Below are positions 1 to 6,400 of a stretch of 18,261 nt of DNA, piece by piece (position 1 is the first letter of the stretch; the number at the start of each line of letters is the position of its first letter). This DNA is from Pseudomonadota bacterium (GTDB lineage Bacteria > Pseudomonadota > Alphaproteobacteria > Rhizobiales > Rhizobiaceae): contig JAEXYH010000025.1 of the NCBI GenBank assembly GCA_023451735.1, forward strand, positions 1 to 18,261, read 5' to 3'. Below the pieces are notes generated by a model that saw nothing but the letters and a program-made list of their open reading frames with translations, did not search any database and was not told the origin of the DNA. The translations under genes were made by a program, and so were the position numbers.

Positions 1-416
1 TTCACCCCTTCCGTTCTTGCCGCACGTTACGGTTAAAACGAAAGCGCCGGCTCCCACCTGCCCGCGAACGTCTCGCGAAACACTCCGGCGATGGAGGCAG
101 GGGGATTGTAGGCATGGGTTGGGAAAGCGGGGATGAAGTTTGGTGTAAGGGATTGATTTCGTTCAGCCGGGGTTTGATTTCGTCCCCATGGTGGAGATCA
201 GGGATCCAAACACAAGTCCCCAAGATGCTAAAGCACCTCGCAAATTTTCAGATCAGCTTGCCGAACCTTAACTGCTTCATGTCTTATCCCGAAACCAGAG
301 ACCGCTTTCGGCAGAAGTTCTGCAAGATGTGGAAATCGCTTCCTCCCCTGTGGGAGAGATTACAAAATCAAGATCTTAGCGCAGCGGTGATGGCGTAGAG
401 CCTCCCCGACCAGTCC
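1..416. other. Left-edge region with no supported gene
   Basis: No convincing coding region is visible in these 416 bases. Open frames exist on both strands (for example + 114-398 and - 2-223), but they overlap each other and their translations have no recognisable domain. A 10-bp direct repeat, TTGATTTCGT, occurs at 153-162 and 174-183, exactly 21 bp apart. The stretch lies downstream of the minus-strand cellulase gene, so part of it may be that gene's 3' untranslated region. I see no T-rich hairpin terminator. Confidence 0.5.
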
Positions 417-1460
417 TTACCCGCCACACGTCTTTCTTTCGGCAAAATAGCTTTGCAGCGTCTGCATCTGCGGCCGGTCGCCGCCGTCGGTGGGCTGGAT
501 GTTGAGCGGTTCGGACGGTTTCCACCAGTCGCCGGCTGCCCAATAGGACCAGCCGATCCAGACATCCGGCCGGCTTTCGACGGCTGCCACCATATCCGTC
601 AGCGCCTGCTGGCAGACCGGCATGGTCGAGACGGCGAATTCGCCCAGAAAGCCGCGTCTACCCTGGTTGGCAAGCCAATCGCCCATGGCGCTCACGGCCT
701 TCACCGCATCCGCCGCGCGGCTGCATTCCTCGTTCTTGCCGGAAAAATCGACATCCAGATATTGATGGACTTCATAGGCGTAATTGTCGGCGGGATCCTT
801 CACGCCTGTCATCACGACAGCGTTCGGTGTGCCGTAATCGCCGGCGGACCAGCTATGCGCGCCTGTCCAAGCCGTACCGGGCACGAGGATCAGGTTATCG
901 GCGCCCGTCTGCCGAATGGCGGCAATCGCGCCGTTTGCAGCGGAAAGCCAGTCCTCGGCAGATATGCCGTAAGGCTCGTTCATCAGCCCGAACAGGATGC
1001 CATCCTGGCTCGAAAATGTCGCAGCGAGCCGCCTCCAGAAATCCGCAAACGCGCTTTGCGGAACGGCATCGGAGCCGATGAGTTGATCGCCGTAGCGCGC
1101 ATAATTATGCGGATCGAGAATCACCTGCATGCCAGCCGACCGGATGGCCTTGACGGTGGCCTTTAGCCGCCTCAATTCGGCGGCGTTGAACTTGTCGTAA
1201 AGCTTGGGCTGCAGGCGCTCCCAGAGAAAGGGCAGCCGCACGCTGGTAAAGCCCGTGTCCTTGAAATAGGTGATCGTCTTTTCGGACGGGTAGATGTATC
1301 CGGTCCCGTATTCCTGACCGAGACTGCCGAATTCGGCGCCTGCGAGATTGATGCCTCTCATGCACTCCGCCGACTGCGCCGATCCGACCGCGACCGCAAC
1401 GCAGGAAAGGGTTGCGGCAAGCCGCCGCGCGAAAGCTTTGTATCCAACGCGTCTGTTCAC
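417..1460 (-). CDS. Secreted glycoside hydrolase family 5 cellulase (endoglucanase)
   Basis: This is a predicted exported endo-beta-1,4-glucanase of about 347 residues. The N-terminus is a classic Sec signal peptide: a basic start (MNRRVGYKAFARR), a hydrophobic core, and likely cleavage after AQSA near residue 31. Family 5 hallmarks are visible: the acid/base Glu in LFGLMNEPYG (about residue 162), the YEVHQYLD segment, and the nucleophile Glu in GFLGEFAV (about residue 274). The segments GINLAGAEFG and LDPHNYARY resemble fungal-type subfamily GH5_5 (Trichoderma Cel5A-like); that placement is from memory. I chose the GTG at 1460 because GGGAG lies upstream at good spacing and the signal peptide then starts correctly. 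An in-frame ATG at 1529 would add 23 residues that hide the signal. The gene is transcribed away from purU. The role is probably modification of plant cell wall or of the cell's own cellulose. No cellulose-synthesis genes are adjacent. Confidence 0.88.
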   Translation of the reverse strand: MNRRVGYKAFARRLAATLSCVAVAVGSAQSAECMRGINLAGAEFGSLGQEYGTGYIYPSEKTITYFKDTGFTSVRLPFLWERLQPKLYDKFNAAELRRLKATVKAIRSAGMQVILDPHNYARYGDQLIGSDAVPQSAFADFWRRLAATFSSQDGILFGLMNEPYGISAEDWLSAANGAIAAIRQTGADNLILVPGTAWTGAHSWSAGDYGTPNAVVMTGVKDPADNYAYEVHQYLDVDFSGKNEECSRAADAVKAVSAMGDWLANQGRRGFLGEFAVSTMPVCQQALTDMVAAVESRPDVWIGWSYWAAGDWWKPSEPLNIQPTDGGDRPQMQTLQSYFAERKTCGG

Positions 1461-1744
1461 GCTTTTTCTCCCGTATCGCGCGGTACCCTCGCACCCGCAA
1501 CTTATGAAATCGCTAATAAGCGGGCGCAAGCATTCACATCATGGCACGGCGGTCCTGCGCCCGCGAAAGACGCAACGGGAACGGAATTTTGCACCGCCGC
1601 GCCTAATGTGAGGCTGGCAAGGACGATGGCAAGCATCGTCAAACCAAGAAAAAATGGCAACCGGACAACCCGCGCAGTTTAAATCGGCTGTCATCACGTA
1701 TAGGTCATTGCTGCCAGCGCAGTGTGCAGGGGAGACGACGACGA
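1461..1744. promoter_or_regulatory. Divergent intergenic region between cellulase and purU
   Basis: These 284 bases separate the two divergent start codons and must hold both promoters. A Shine-Dalgarno GGGAG for the cellulase reads on the minus strand just above 1460. AGGGGAG at 1728-1734 serves purU. I could not pick out confident -35/-10 pairs, operators or a riboswitch. Confidence 0.45.
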
Positions 1745-2629
1745 ATGAAAAGCTATGTCCTGACGGTATCGTGCAAATCCACACGGGGCATCGTGGCCGC
1801 GATATCCGGCTTTCTCGCCGACAAGGGCTGCAACATCATCGATTCATCTCAGTTCGACGACCTGGACACCGGCAAGTTCTTCATGCGGGTCAGCTTCATT
1901 TCCGAACAGGGCGCCGAGCGTACTGCACTGATGGAGGGATTTGCGCCGGTTGCTGAAAAGTTCGGCATGGACTGGGATGTCTTCGATTCGGCCGAACGGA
2001 TGAAGGTTCTGCTGATGGTCTCCCGTTTCGGCCACTGCCTGAACGACCTTCTGTATCGCTGGAAGATCGGCGCCCTGCCGATCGACATCGTCGGCGTCGT
2101 TTCCAACCACTTCGACTACCAGAAGCTGGTGGTCAACAACGACATTCCCTTCCACCACATCAAGGTGACGAAGGACAACAAGCCGCAGGCCGAAGCGCAG
2201 TTGATGGAAGTCGTCGAAACGAGCGGCACAGAGCTTGTCGTGCTGGCGCGATACATGCAGGTCCTGTCCGATCAGCTGTGCAGCAAGATGTCGGGCAGGA
2301 TTATCAATATCCACCACTCCTTCCTGCCGAGCTTCAAAGGCGCCAATCCCTACAAGCAGGCCTATCAGCGCGGGGTGAAACTGATTGGCGCCACGGCGCA
2401 TTACGTCACCGCCGATCTCGACGAAGGCCCGATTATCGAGCAGGACACGGTGCGTGTGACCCACGCGCAGTCACCGGACGATTACGTTTCGCTTGGCCGC
2501 GATGTCGAAAGCCAGGTTCTGGCACGCGCCATCCACGCGCATATTCATCACCGGACATTCATCAACGGCAACCGCACCGTGGTCTTCCCGCCAAGCCCTG
2601 GCTCCTACGCCTCCGAGCGGATGGGATAA
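1745..2629 (+). CDS. purU: Formyltetrahydrofolate deformylase
   Basis: PurU hydrolyses 10-formyltetrahydrofolate to tetrahydrofolate and formate, which balances one-carbon pools for purine and glycine/methionine metabolism in the cytosol. The 294-residue product has the usual family length. It has an N-terminal ACT regulatory domain (about residues 1-80, beginning MKSYVLTVSC) and a C-terminal formyltransferase-fold domain (about 87-285). The catalytic triad of the fold is visible: Asn188 and His190 in INIHHSFLPSF, and Asp226 in ADLDEGPII. The ATG at 1745 follows AGGGGAG at 1728-1734 and matches the usual start. A GTG at 1724 would add only seven basic residues. The next gene begins 86 bp downstream on the same strand, so co-transcription is possible. 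Assignment is secure from the motifs; its regulation is not visible. Confidence 0.96.
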   Translation: MKSYVLTVSCKSTRGIVAAISGFLADKGCNIIDSSQFDDLDTGKFFMRVSFISEQGAERTALMEGFAPVAEKFGMDWDVFDSAERMKVLLMVSRFGHCLNDLLYRWKIGALPIDIVGVVSNHFDYQKLVVNNDIPFHHIKVTKDNKPQAEAQLMEVVETSGTELVVLARYMQVLSDQLCSKMSGRIINIHHSFLPSFKGANPYKQAYQRGVKLIGATAHYVTADLDEGPIIEQDTVRVTHAQSPDDYVSLGRDVESQVLARAIHAHIHHRTFINGNRTVVFPPSPGSYASERMG

Positions 2630-2715
2630 GCATATCAAAAGCGGCTGCAAAGCCCTATGGACGCGGCGTTTTCCCGCGCTATCCTTCTCCGTCAGGTTCC
2701 TTTCGGAGAATGAGA

Positions 2716-5409
2716 ATGCCAGACGATGATGCGTCCGAAATGCTCGATACCCCCGTCACCACGGACGACCGCGCCGAGGACGTGTCTGCGGACACGGTGG
2801 ATAAATTGCTGCGCGACCATTGGGGCCTGTCTGGGCAGGTCTTTCCGGTAGAGGAAAGCCGGGGCCAGGGTTTTCTGGTTGACAATGGCAACCTCCGCTA
2901 CCTGCTCGAAATAAGGGAGCCTGAAGACGAGCCGGCTCTGCGCGTCGAACACGAGGTCGTGCGCCACATCATCCGCAGCCCCGATGGCCCGGCGGTTCCC
3001 GAACCGGTGGCAGCCTGGGAAGGTGCGGACATTCTCGTCGAAGAGATCGACGGTAAGCGTCGTATTCTTCGACTGCTGACGGTTCTCGACGGCGACCCGC
3101 CGCCGCAAGACCGGGAGATCACCGCAGAAACTGCCGCCGGGCTCGGATCGCTGACCGCAAGCCTGGCAAAGAGCCTTGAGGATTTCGATCCGGACAACTG
3201 GAACGGCGAATACGAGGACGAGCTTCGACGGGCAGGCCCGCGCACCGTATCGCTTCTATCCGCGGTGGCGGACCAGGAAGCGCGCGACATGATCGCCCGC
3301 GCCATGGTCGCCGCCCTGCGCCGCATTCATCCGCTGACATCGGAATTCCGCATCGGTCTTGTTATTCCGGATCTCGGCGCCGGCGACCTGGTAGGCGAGA
3401 CCGAAGGCGCAGACTGGCACCCGACAGGCATTACCAGTCTTAACGGATTGTCGCGCAGCTGGTATGTGGCAGCCCTTGCCAAGACCTGTGCGCGCATCGT
3501 TTCCAGCCAGGGAGGAGAACCGTCGGCGATCCTGCCGGCTGTCAGTGCCTATCATGCCGTCGACCCGTTGAACGCTGGCGAGCTGGAAGCCATCTGGCCG
3601 CTCGTCATCGCGGACATCGCATTTGCGGCGGCGCTTGCCGAGAACGCTCACGCACTGGCGCCGGACGACGAAGCTGCCGCGGACGAGGCGAAAGGGCGGC
3701 GCCAGATTGTCGCCAGCGCCTCCACCGTCACGGCGACCTATATGCATGCCTGTATCCTCGAAGCCTGCAGGATCGAGACGATACCGCTCGCTCTCGACCC
3801 GCTTCTGCCAGACCTTGATGCCGGAAAGATAAGGCTTGTCGACCTTGGCCCCTCAAGCCCGCAGTTTCATGGCGGAAACTGGATGGATCCGGATTGCGAC
3901 TGGCGGCTTCTGGCACGCGCCGCCTGGGAAACCGGCATGGGCAGCACCCGTTATGGCGAATACCGACTGTCGAGAAGCAAGTCGGAGGCGGGCATTGCCG
4001 CACCGCAGAACGTTGCCCTGCATGTGGATATCTGCCTGCCCACGGGAACGGCGCTTGTCGCACCCTTCAGCGGCAAGGTCATTCAACTGTCTCCGCAACT
4101 GGCACTGCGCGGCGAAAACATGACGCTGCTTCTCGAAGGTATGGAGGCGGCGATTGCTGAAGGAGCGGAAGTCGTGGCTGGAGATCGGCTGGGCACGGTC
4201 GCGGGCGCCACCGATTCGGTCGGAGGACTGCGGTTGAGACTGTCGAGCGACCCGGACAACGATCCGCCTCTCTTCTGCCGTCCATCGGATGCCGCCGTGT
4301 GGCGCCGCCTTGCTCCTTCGCCTTCGGCCCTGCTTGGGATTGATTGCGATGCTCCACCGGCGATTTCGGGCCGGGAAGTGCGGGGTTGGCGCGAATTCGT
4401 CTACGACGAGACCGGCTCAGCGTTTCTGGATTTCAGCGGCAAAGCACCCTTGATCGGGCATGCACATCCATCGCTGGCGGCTGCCAGCTACCAGCAGCAT
4501 CTGCGGCTCACTACGGCCTATCATGGCAGCGCGGAAGCGGAAGCGTTGAGACAGGCACTTCTGGAGCTCGCCCCTGCCGGCTTCACGGATGTTGTGCTGT
4601 TTCAGGATCGGCACACAGCCATTGAGGCAATCGCCGAAATTGCCGGCACCAGAGACACGAACGAAGCTCGGGCTGCGATTGCAGCCTATCAGGAAAACAG
4701 CGAATCGCCCGAAGATGACGAAACGCAAGATGGTGAGGACCTGCCCTATGCCGAGATCGGCGAGCGGGTGGCTCGAGATGTCGGTGTCAATGACAGTGAT
4801 GGCGCAATGCCGCTCATCCTCGAACCGCTGCCCGGACTGAGCGGTCTGGCTGAACAGATTGCAGCCGCGCGCGAGACCGGCCGGCTGGTTATCGTCGATG
4901 AGACGCAAACCGGTTATGGCCGGCTCGGCAGCGCAATATGGGGTATGGAGCGCGATGCCTTGGCCACCGACATCATGCTGGCAGGCAGCTGCGACGGAAG
5001 CAGATTGTCCGCCGTCTTCTGTCAGGAAGACCTTGCAGAGGCGTTGGCACCGCTTGCCGATCCGGTCTCGCCGGTGGACGCGGCCACCGCACTGACGGCG
5101 CTGGCGATCTTTCGGGATGAGGACCTGCAGGCGAAAGCCGCAGCCATGGGCAGTGATTTAGAAAAGGGCCTGCGACAACTTGCCGAAGAAAGTGCCCGGA
5201 TCGAGAAAGTCGAAGGAAGCGGATTGTGGTGGGCGATACAACTCGAAGACGAAGACACCGAATCCTGGGATGCGCTTGACGGCCATATTCTGCACGATGT
5301 CGGTCAATCCGGCAGGCTGATCCTCGCCCCGCCGCTTAACGTCAGCGAGGAGAGCATCACCGTGTGTCTGGATCACCTTCGCAACGTCCTGCGCCTTCCG
5401 CCGAAATAA
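2716..5409 (+). CDS. Degenerate APH / M23 / class-III aminotransferase fusion protein, probable pseudoenzyme
   Basis: This 897-residue protein aligns by eye with the known bacterial three-domain fusion of an aminoglycoside-phosphotransferase-like kinase (about residues 20-390), an M23 peptidase-like domain (about 415-535) and a class-III PLP aminotransferase (about 545-895). Landmarks that keep the family outline are YGEYRL near 415, RPSDAAVWRRL near 520, GHAHPSL (581-587) and DETQTGYGRLG (728-738). Catalytic residues look lost throughout. The kinase beta-3 Lys is Glu65 (YLLEI), and the DFGD metal motif reads SLNG at 241-244. The M23 motif HxxxD reads HVDIC (436-440), and HLHF reads GLRL. The SGSEAN and YHG motifs are absent, and the PLP lysine region reads LAGSCDGS (755-762). 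The ATG at 2716 follows GGAG at 2705-2708; an ATG at 2710 is too close to it. The protein is very acidic, particularly at about 665-690. The frame is intact, so it is likely expressed. Function unknown; possibly a regulatory or scaffold relative of the active fusion. Confidence 0.85.
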   Translation: MPDDDASEMLDTPVTTDDRAEDVSADTVDKLLRDHWGLSGQVFPVEESRGQGFLVDNGNLRYLLEIREPEDEPALRVEHEVVRHIIRSPDGPAVPEPVAAWEGADILVEEIDGKRRILRLLTVLDGDPPPQDREITAETAAGLGSLTASLAKSLEDFDPDNWNGEYEDELRRAGPRTVSLLSAVADQEARDMIARAMVAALRRIHPLTSEFRIGLVIPDLGAGDLVGETEGADWHPTGITSLNGLSRSWYVAALAKTCARIVSSQGGEPSAILPAVSAYHAVDPLNAGELEAIWPLVIADIAFAAALAENAHALAPDDEAAADEAKGRRQIVASASTVTATYMHACILEACRIETIPLALDPLLPDLDAGKIRLVDLGPSSPQFHGGNWMDPDCDWRLLARAAWETGMGSTRYGEYRLSRSKSEAGIAAPQNVALHVDICLPTGTALVAPFSGKVIQLSPQLALRGENMTLLLEGMEAAIAEGAEVVAGDRLGTVAGATDSVGGLRLRLSSDPDNDPPLFCRPSDAAVWRRLAPSPSALLGIDCDAPPAISGREVRGWREFVYDETGSAFLDFSGKAPLIGHAHPSLAAASYQQHLRLTTAYHGSAEAEALRQALLELAPAGFTDVVLFQDRHTAIEAIAEIAGTRDTNEARAAIAAYQENSESPEDDETQDGEDLPYAEIGERVARDVGVNDSDGAMPLILEPLPGLSGLAEQIAAARETGRLVIVDETQTGYGRLGSAIWGMERDALATDIMLAGSCDGSRLSAVFCQEDLAEALAPLADPVSPVDAATALTALAIFRDEDLQAKAAAMGSDLEKGLRQLAEESARIEKVEGSGLWWAIQLEDEDTESWDALDGHILHDVGQSGRLILAPPLNVSEESITVCLDHLRNVLRLPPK

Positions 5410-5413
5410 AATT

Positions 5414-5460
5414 TAACTTGAGGGCCAACCCTTGTTTGGCAAGCACCGCTACCTAAGTTA
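5414..5460. other. Nested inverted repeat after the 897-residue gene
   Basis: Five bases after the stop codon, TAACTTGAGG (5414-5423) can pair with CCTAAGTTA (5452-5460) with one bulged base. It encloses a second perfect 5-bp stem, GCCAA (5424-5428) with TTGGC (5436-5440), with a 7-base loop. No T-run follows, so it is not a canonical intrinsic terminator. It may protect the 3' end of the upstream mRNA or belong to a structured RNA continuing to the right. Confidence 0.4.
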
Positions 5461-5477
5461 GCCTCGCTGGAGCACCC

Positions 5478-5511
5478 GGCGATATTGCGAACGTAATTTC
5501 ACAATATCGCC
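5478..5511 (+). terminator. Candidate terminator or operator: perfect 10-bp inverted repeat
   Basis: GGCGATATTG (5478-5487) and CAATATCGCC (5502-5511) form a perfect 10-bp inverted repeat with a 14-base loop, followed by the pyrimidine-rich TTTCTCCTG. It lies about 70 bases after the stop codon of the upstream gene, so it could end that transcript, although the T-run is poor. The long loop and AT-rich arms would also suit a protein-binding palindrome. Confidence 0.35.
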
Positions 5512-5528
5512 TTTCTCCTGTCATCAAG

Positions 5529-5543
5529 CAGAAAAATATTCTG
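5529..5543 (+). other. Short palindrome CAGAA-N5-TTCTG
   Basis: CAGAA (5529-5533) and TTCTG (5539-5543) are inverted around AAATA. Its left half CAGAAAAAT and right half ATTCTG recur in the hairpin at 5596-5618, so the two elements may be related binding sites or RNA hairpins. Confidence 0.35.
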
Positions 5544-5563
5544 TCTAAATAGGATATCGTTGA

Positions 5564-5618
5564 TAGCTGAGTCGGGTTCAGCTAGATTGAGTGGTGGTCA
5601 GAAAAATCGATTCTGACC
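5564..5618 (+). ncRNA. Tandem hairpins in the leader of the 30-codon ORF (candidate structured RNA)
   Basis: Two perfect hairpins stand 11 bases apart. TAGCTGA (5564-5570) pairs with TCAGCTA (5578-5584) around the loop GTCGGGT. GGTCAGAA (5596-5603) pairs with TTCTGACC (5611-5618) around AAATCGA. Both loops are seven bases long. The second ends 31 bases before the ATG of the short ORF at 5650. They may be part of a 5' leader or a small RNA. I do not recognise a known Rfam family. Confidence 0.35.
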
Positions 5619-5649
5619 TTATCGTGCAACCCTTGAGAAGGAGAGTGAC

Positions 5650-5742
5650 ATGTCCGAGACTGCACGCGTCATCGCCTTCGAACGGCATGCGCTCGATATG
5701 AATGGCACGGATCGCCACTCCCTTCCGTGCTGTCGAATGTAA
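5650..5742 (+). CDS. Small ORF, 30 residues, possible leader peptide
   Basis: An ATG at 5650 is preceded by a strong Shine-Dalgarno sequence (AAGGAGAG, about six bases away) and opens a 30-codon frame ending TAA at 5740-5742. The product begins MSETARVIAFERH and ends SLPCCRM. It has no recognisable domain, signal or membrane segment. It lies after a run of hairpins and 78 bases before the 65-residue gene, with a 7-bp hairpin in between. That arrangement resembles a regulatory upstream ORF, and the adjacent Cys-Cys-Arg codons near its end could be a sensing point. It could also be an independent small protein. Supported by the ribosome-binding site only. Confidence 0.4.
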   Translation: MSETARVIAFERHALDMNGTDRHSLPCCRM

Positions 5743-5785
5743 CTCTTCCGGTTCAATTCGTACCTGAAATTACCATTCGTTTTGC

Positions 5786-5802
5786 GCTGCATGTGATGCA
5801 GC
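5786..5802 (+). promoter_or_regulatory. Hairpin upstream of the 65-residue gene's ribosome-binding site
   Basis: GCTGCAT (5786-5792) and ATGCAGC (5796-5802) form a perfect 7-bp hairpin with a GTG loop. The Shine-Dalgarno GGGAG starts seven bases later, so the hairpin could affect ribosome loading on the gene at 5821. No T-run follows directly. Confidence 0.35.
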
Positions 5803-5820
5803 CAATGCGGGAGTTTTATT

Positions 5821-6018
5821 ATGCAAAAGCAAGTTATTAAATTCGCCGGCGAAGCCGTCGGCATCGTGATACCGGATGAAGATCGTTTGAAGTTCATCGC
5901 GGTGAAGTTCCACGTCATCGATCTCGACGAACAGCGTTTCGACTCGGCCGATGATGTGCGCCTGGCGATCAGCAAACTGGTCGCATCGAGAAATTCGGCG
6001 CCGGTAGCCCACGTTTAA
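5821..6018 (+). CDS. Small conserved-looking hypothetical protein, 65 residues
   Basis: I do not recognise a named family for this product. It begins MQKQVIKFAGEAVGIV and has the segment FIAVKFHVIDLDEQ. It is a mixed alpha/beta, soluble-looking chain with no signal peptide, no membrane segment and no cysteine. The start is well supported: GGGAG at 5809-5813 lies seven bases before the ATG. A strong terminator at 6045-6069 ends the transcript. The composition suggests a real, cytosolic protein. The preceding 400 bases of hairpins and a short ORF hint at post-transcriptional control. The 3' end carries a further small stem, CCACG (6009-6013) with CGTGG (6020-6024), spanning the stop codon. Confidence 0.75.
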   Translation: MQKQVIKFAGEAVGIVIPDEDRLKFIAVKFHVIDLDEQRFDSADDVRLAISKLVASRNSAPVAHV

Positions 6019-6044
6019 GCGTGGCCTGCGCATCCCAAATGCAG

Positions 6045-6069
6045 AAAAGCCGCCCTTGAGGCGGCTTTT
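6045..6069. terminator. Bidirectional intrinsic terminator
   Basis: AAAAGCCGCC (6045-6054) and GGCGGCTTTT (6060-6069) form a perfect hairpin around CTTGA, with T-runs on both strands. It lies between the plus-strand 65-residue gene and the minus-strand Lrp-like gene and can end both. A second GGGCGGC just downstream (about 6075-6081) could pair with the same left arm as an alternative fold. Confidence 0.88.
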
Positions 6070-6096
6070 GTTTTGGGCGGCTTTCGCAACGCTTAC

Positions 6097-6333
6097 TCAG
6101 AACGCGGTGAAGGTGATCGTCGTCAGCGAGCGTTCGATACCCGGGATACAGGCGATCTTTTCATTGACGAAACGACCGATCTCCGCCTCGTCGCTGATAT
6201 AGACCTTCAGCAGCAGGTCCCATTCGCCGCTGGTGGAATAAAGCTCGGAGACGAGCTCGGTCTTGTAGATGGCATCGGCAACCTCGTAGGTCTTGCCGGG
6301 CTTGCAGCGGAGCTGCAGGAAGATTGGTTTCAT
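6097..6333 (-). CDS. Stand-alone Lrp/AsnC effector-binding (RAM) domain protein
   Basis: The 78-residue product matches the C-terminal ligand-binding domain of Lrp/AsnC regulators (alpha/beta, dimeric ACT-like RAM fold). It has no helix-turn-helix. Typical segments are MKPIFLQLRCKPGKTYEVA at the N-terminus, SELYSTSGEWDLLLKVY in the centre (the family's G-x-(Y/W)-D-hhh core) and IPGIERSLTTITF at the end. The ATG at 6333 has an AGGCG-type site about seven bases upstream. An open frame continuing to 6582 overlaps the LysR gene and is not protein-like. It lies 67 bp downstream of, and in the same direction as, the LysR regulator. The fold binds amino acids in its relatives. It could sense a substrate of the neighbouring catabolic operon or modulate a full-length Lrp by mixed assembly; this is inference. 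Confidence 0.88.
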   Translation of the reverse strand: MKPIFLQLRCKPGKTYEVADAIYKTELVSELYSTSGEWDLLLKVYISDEAEIGRFVNEKIACIPGIERSLTTITFTAF

Positions 6334-6400
6334 GGGAATCGCCTGCCTTTTATGGACTGACTGATGGGCCGGCTGCGCGGCCGCGAAAATGTGTGACCGA

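Noticed and set aside
1461..1529. Longer cellulase start at ATG 1529
   Set aside because: The extra residues precede a complete signal peptide, and GTG 1460 has a well-placed GGGAG.
1724..1744. Alternative GTG start for purU
   Set aside because: It adds only seven residues, mostly Arg, within the ribosome-binding region. The ATG at 1745 gives the usual family start.
2662..2678. CGCGG/CCGCG hairpin between purU and the next gene as a terminator
   Set aside because: Only five base pairs and no following T-run; too weak to call.
2278..2715. Upstream extension of the 897-residue frame through the end of purU
   Set aside because: The frame is open by chance inside purU. The ATG at 2716 has a Shine-Dalgarno sequence and the extension is not protein-like.
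6367..6382. GGCCG/CGGCC hairpin after the LysR stop as a terminator
   Set aside because: No T-run in either direction, and the GC-rich context makes such short repeats expected.
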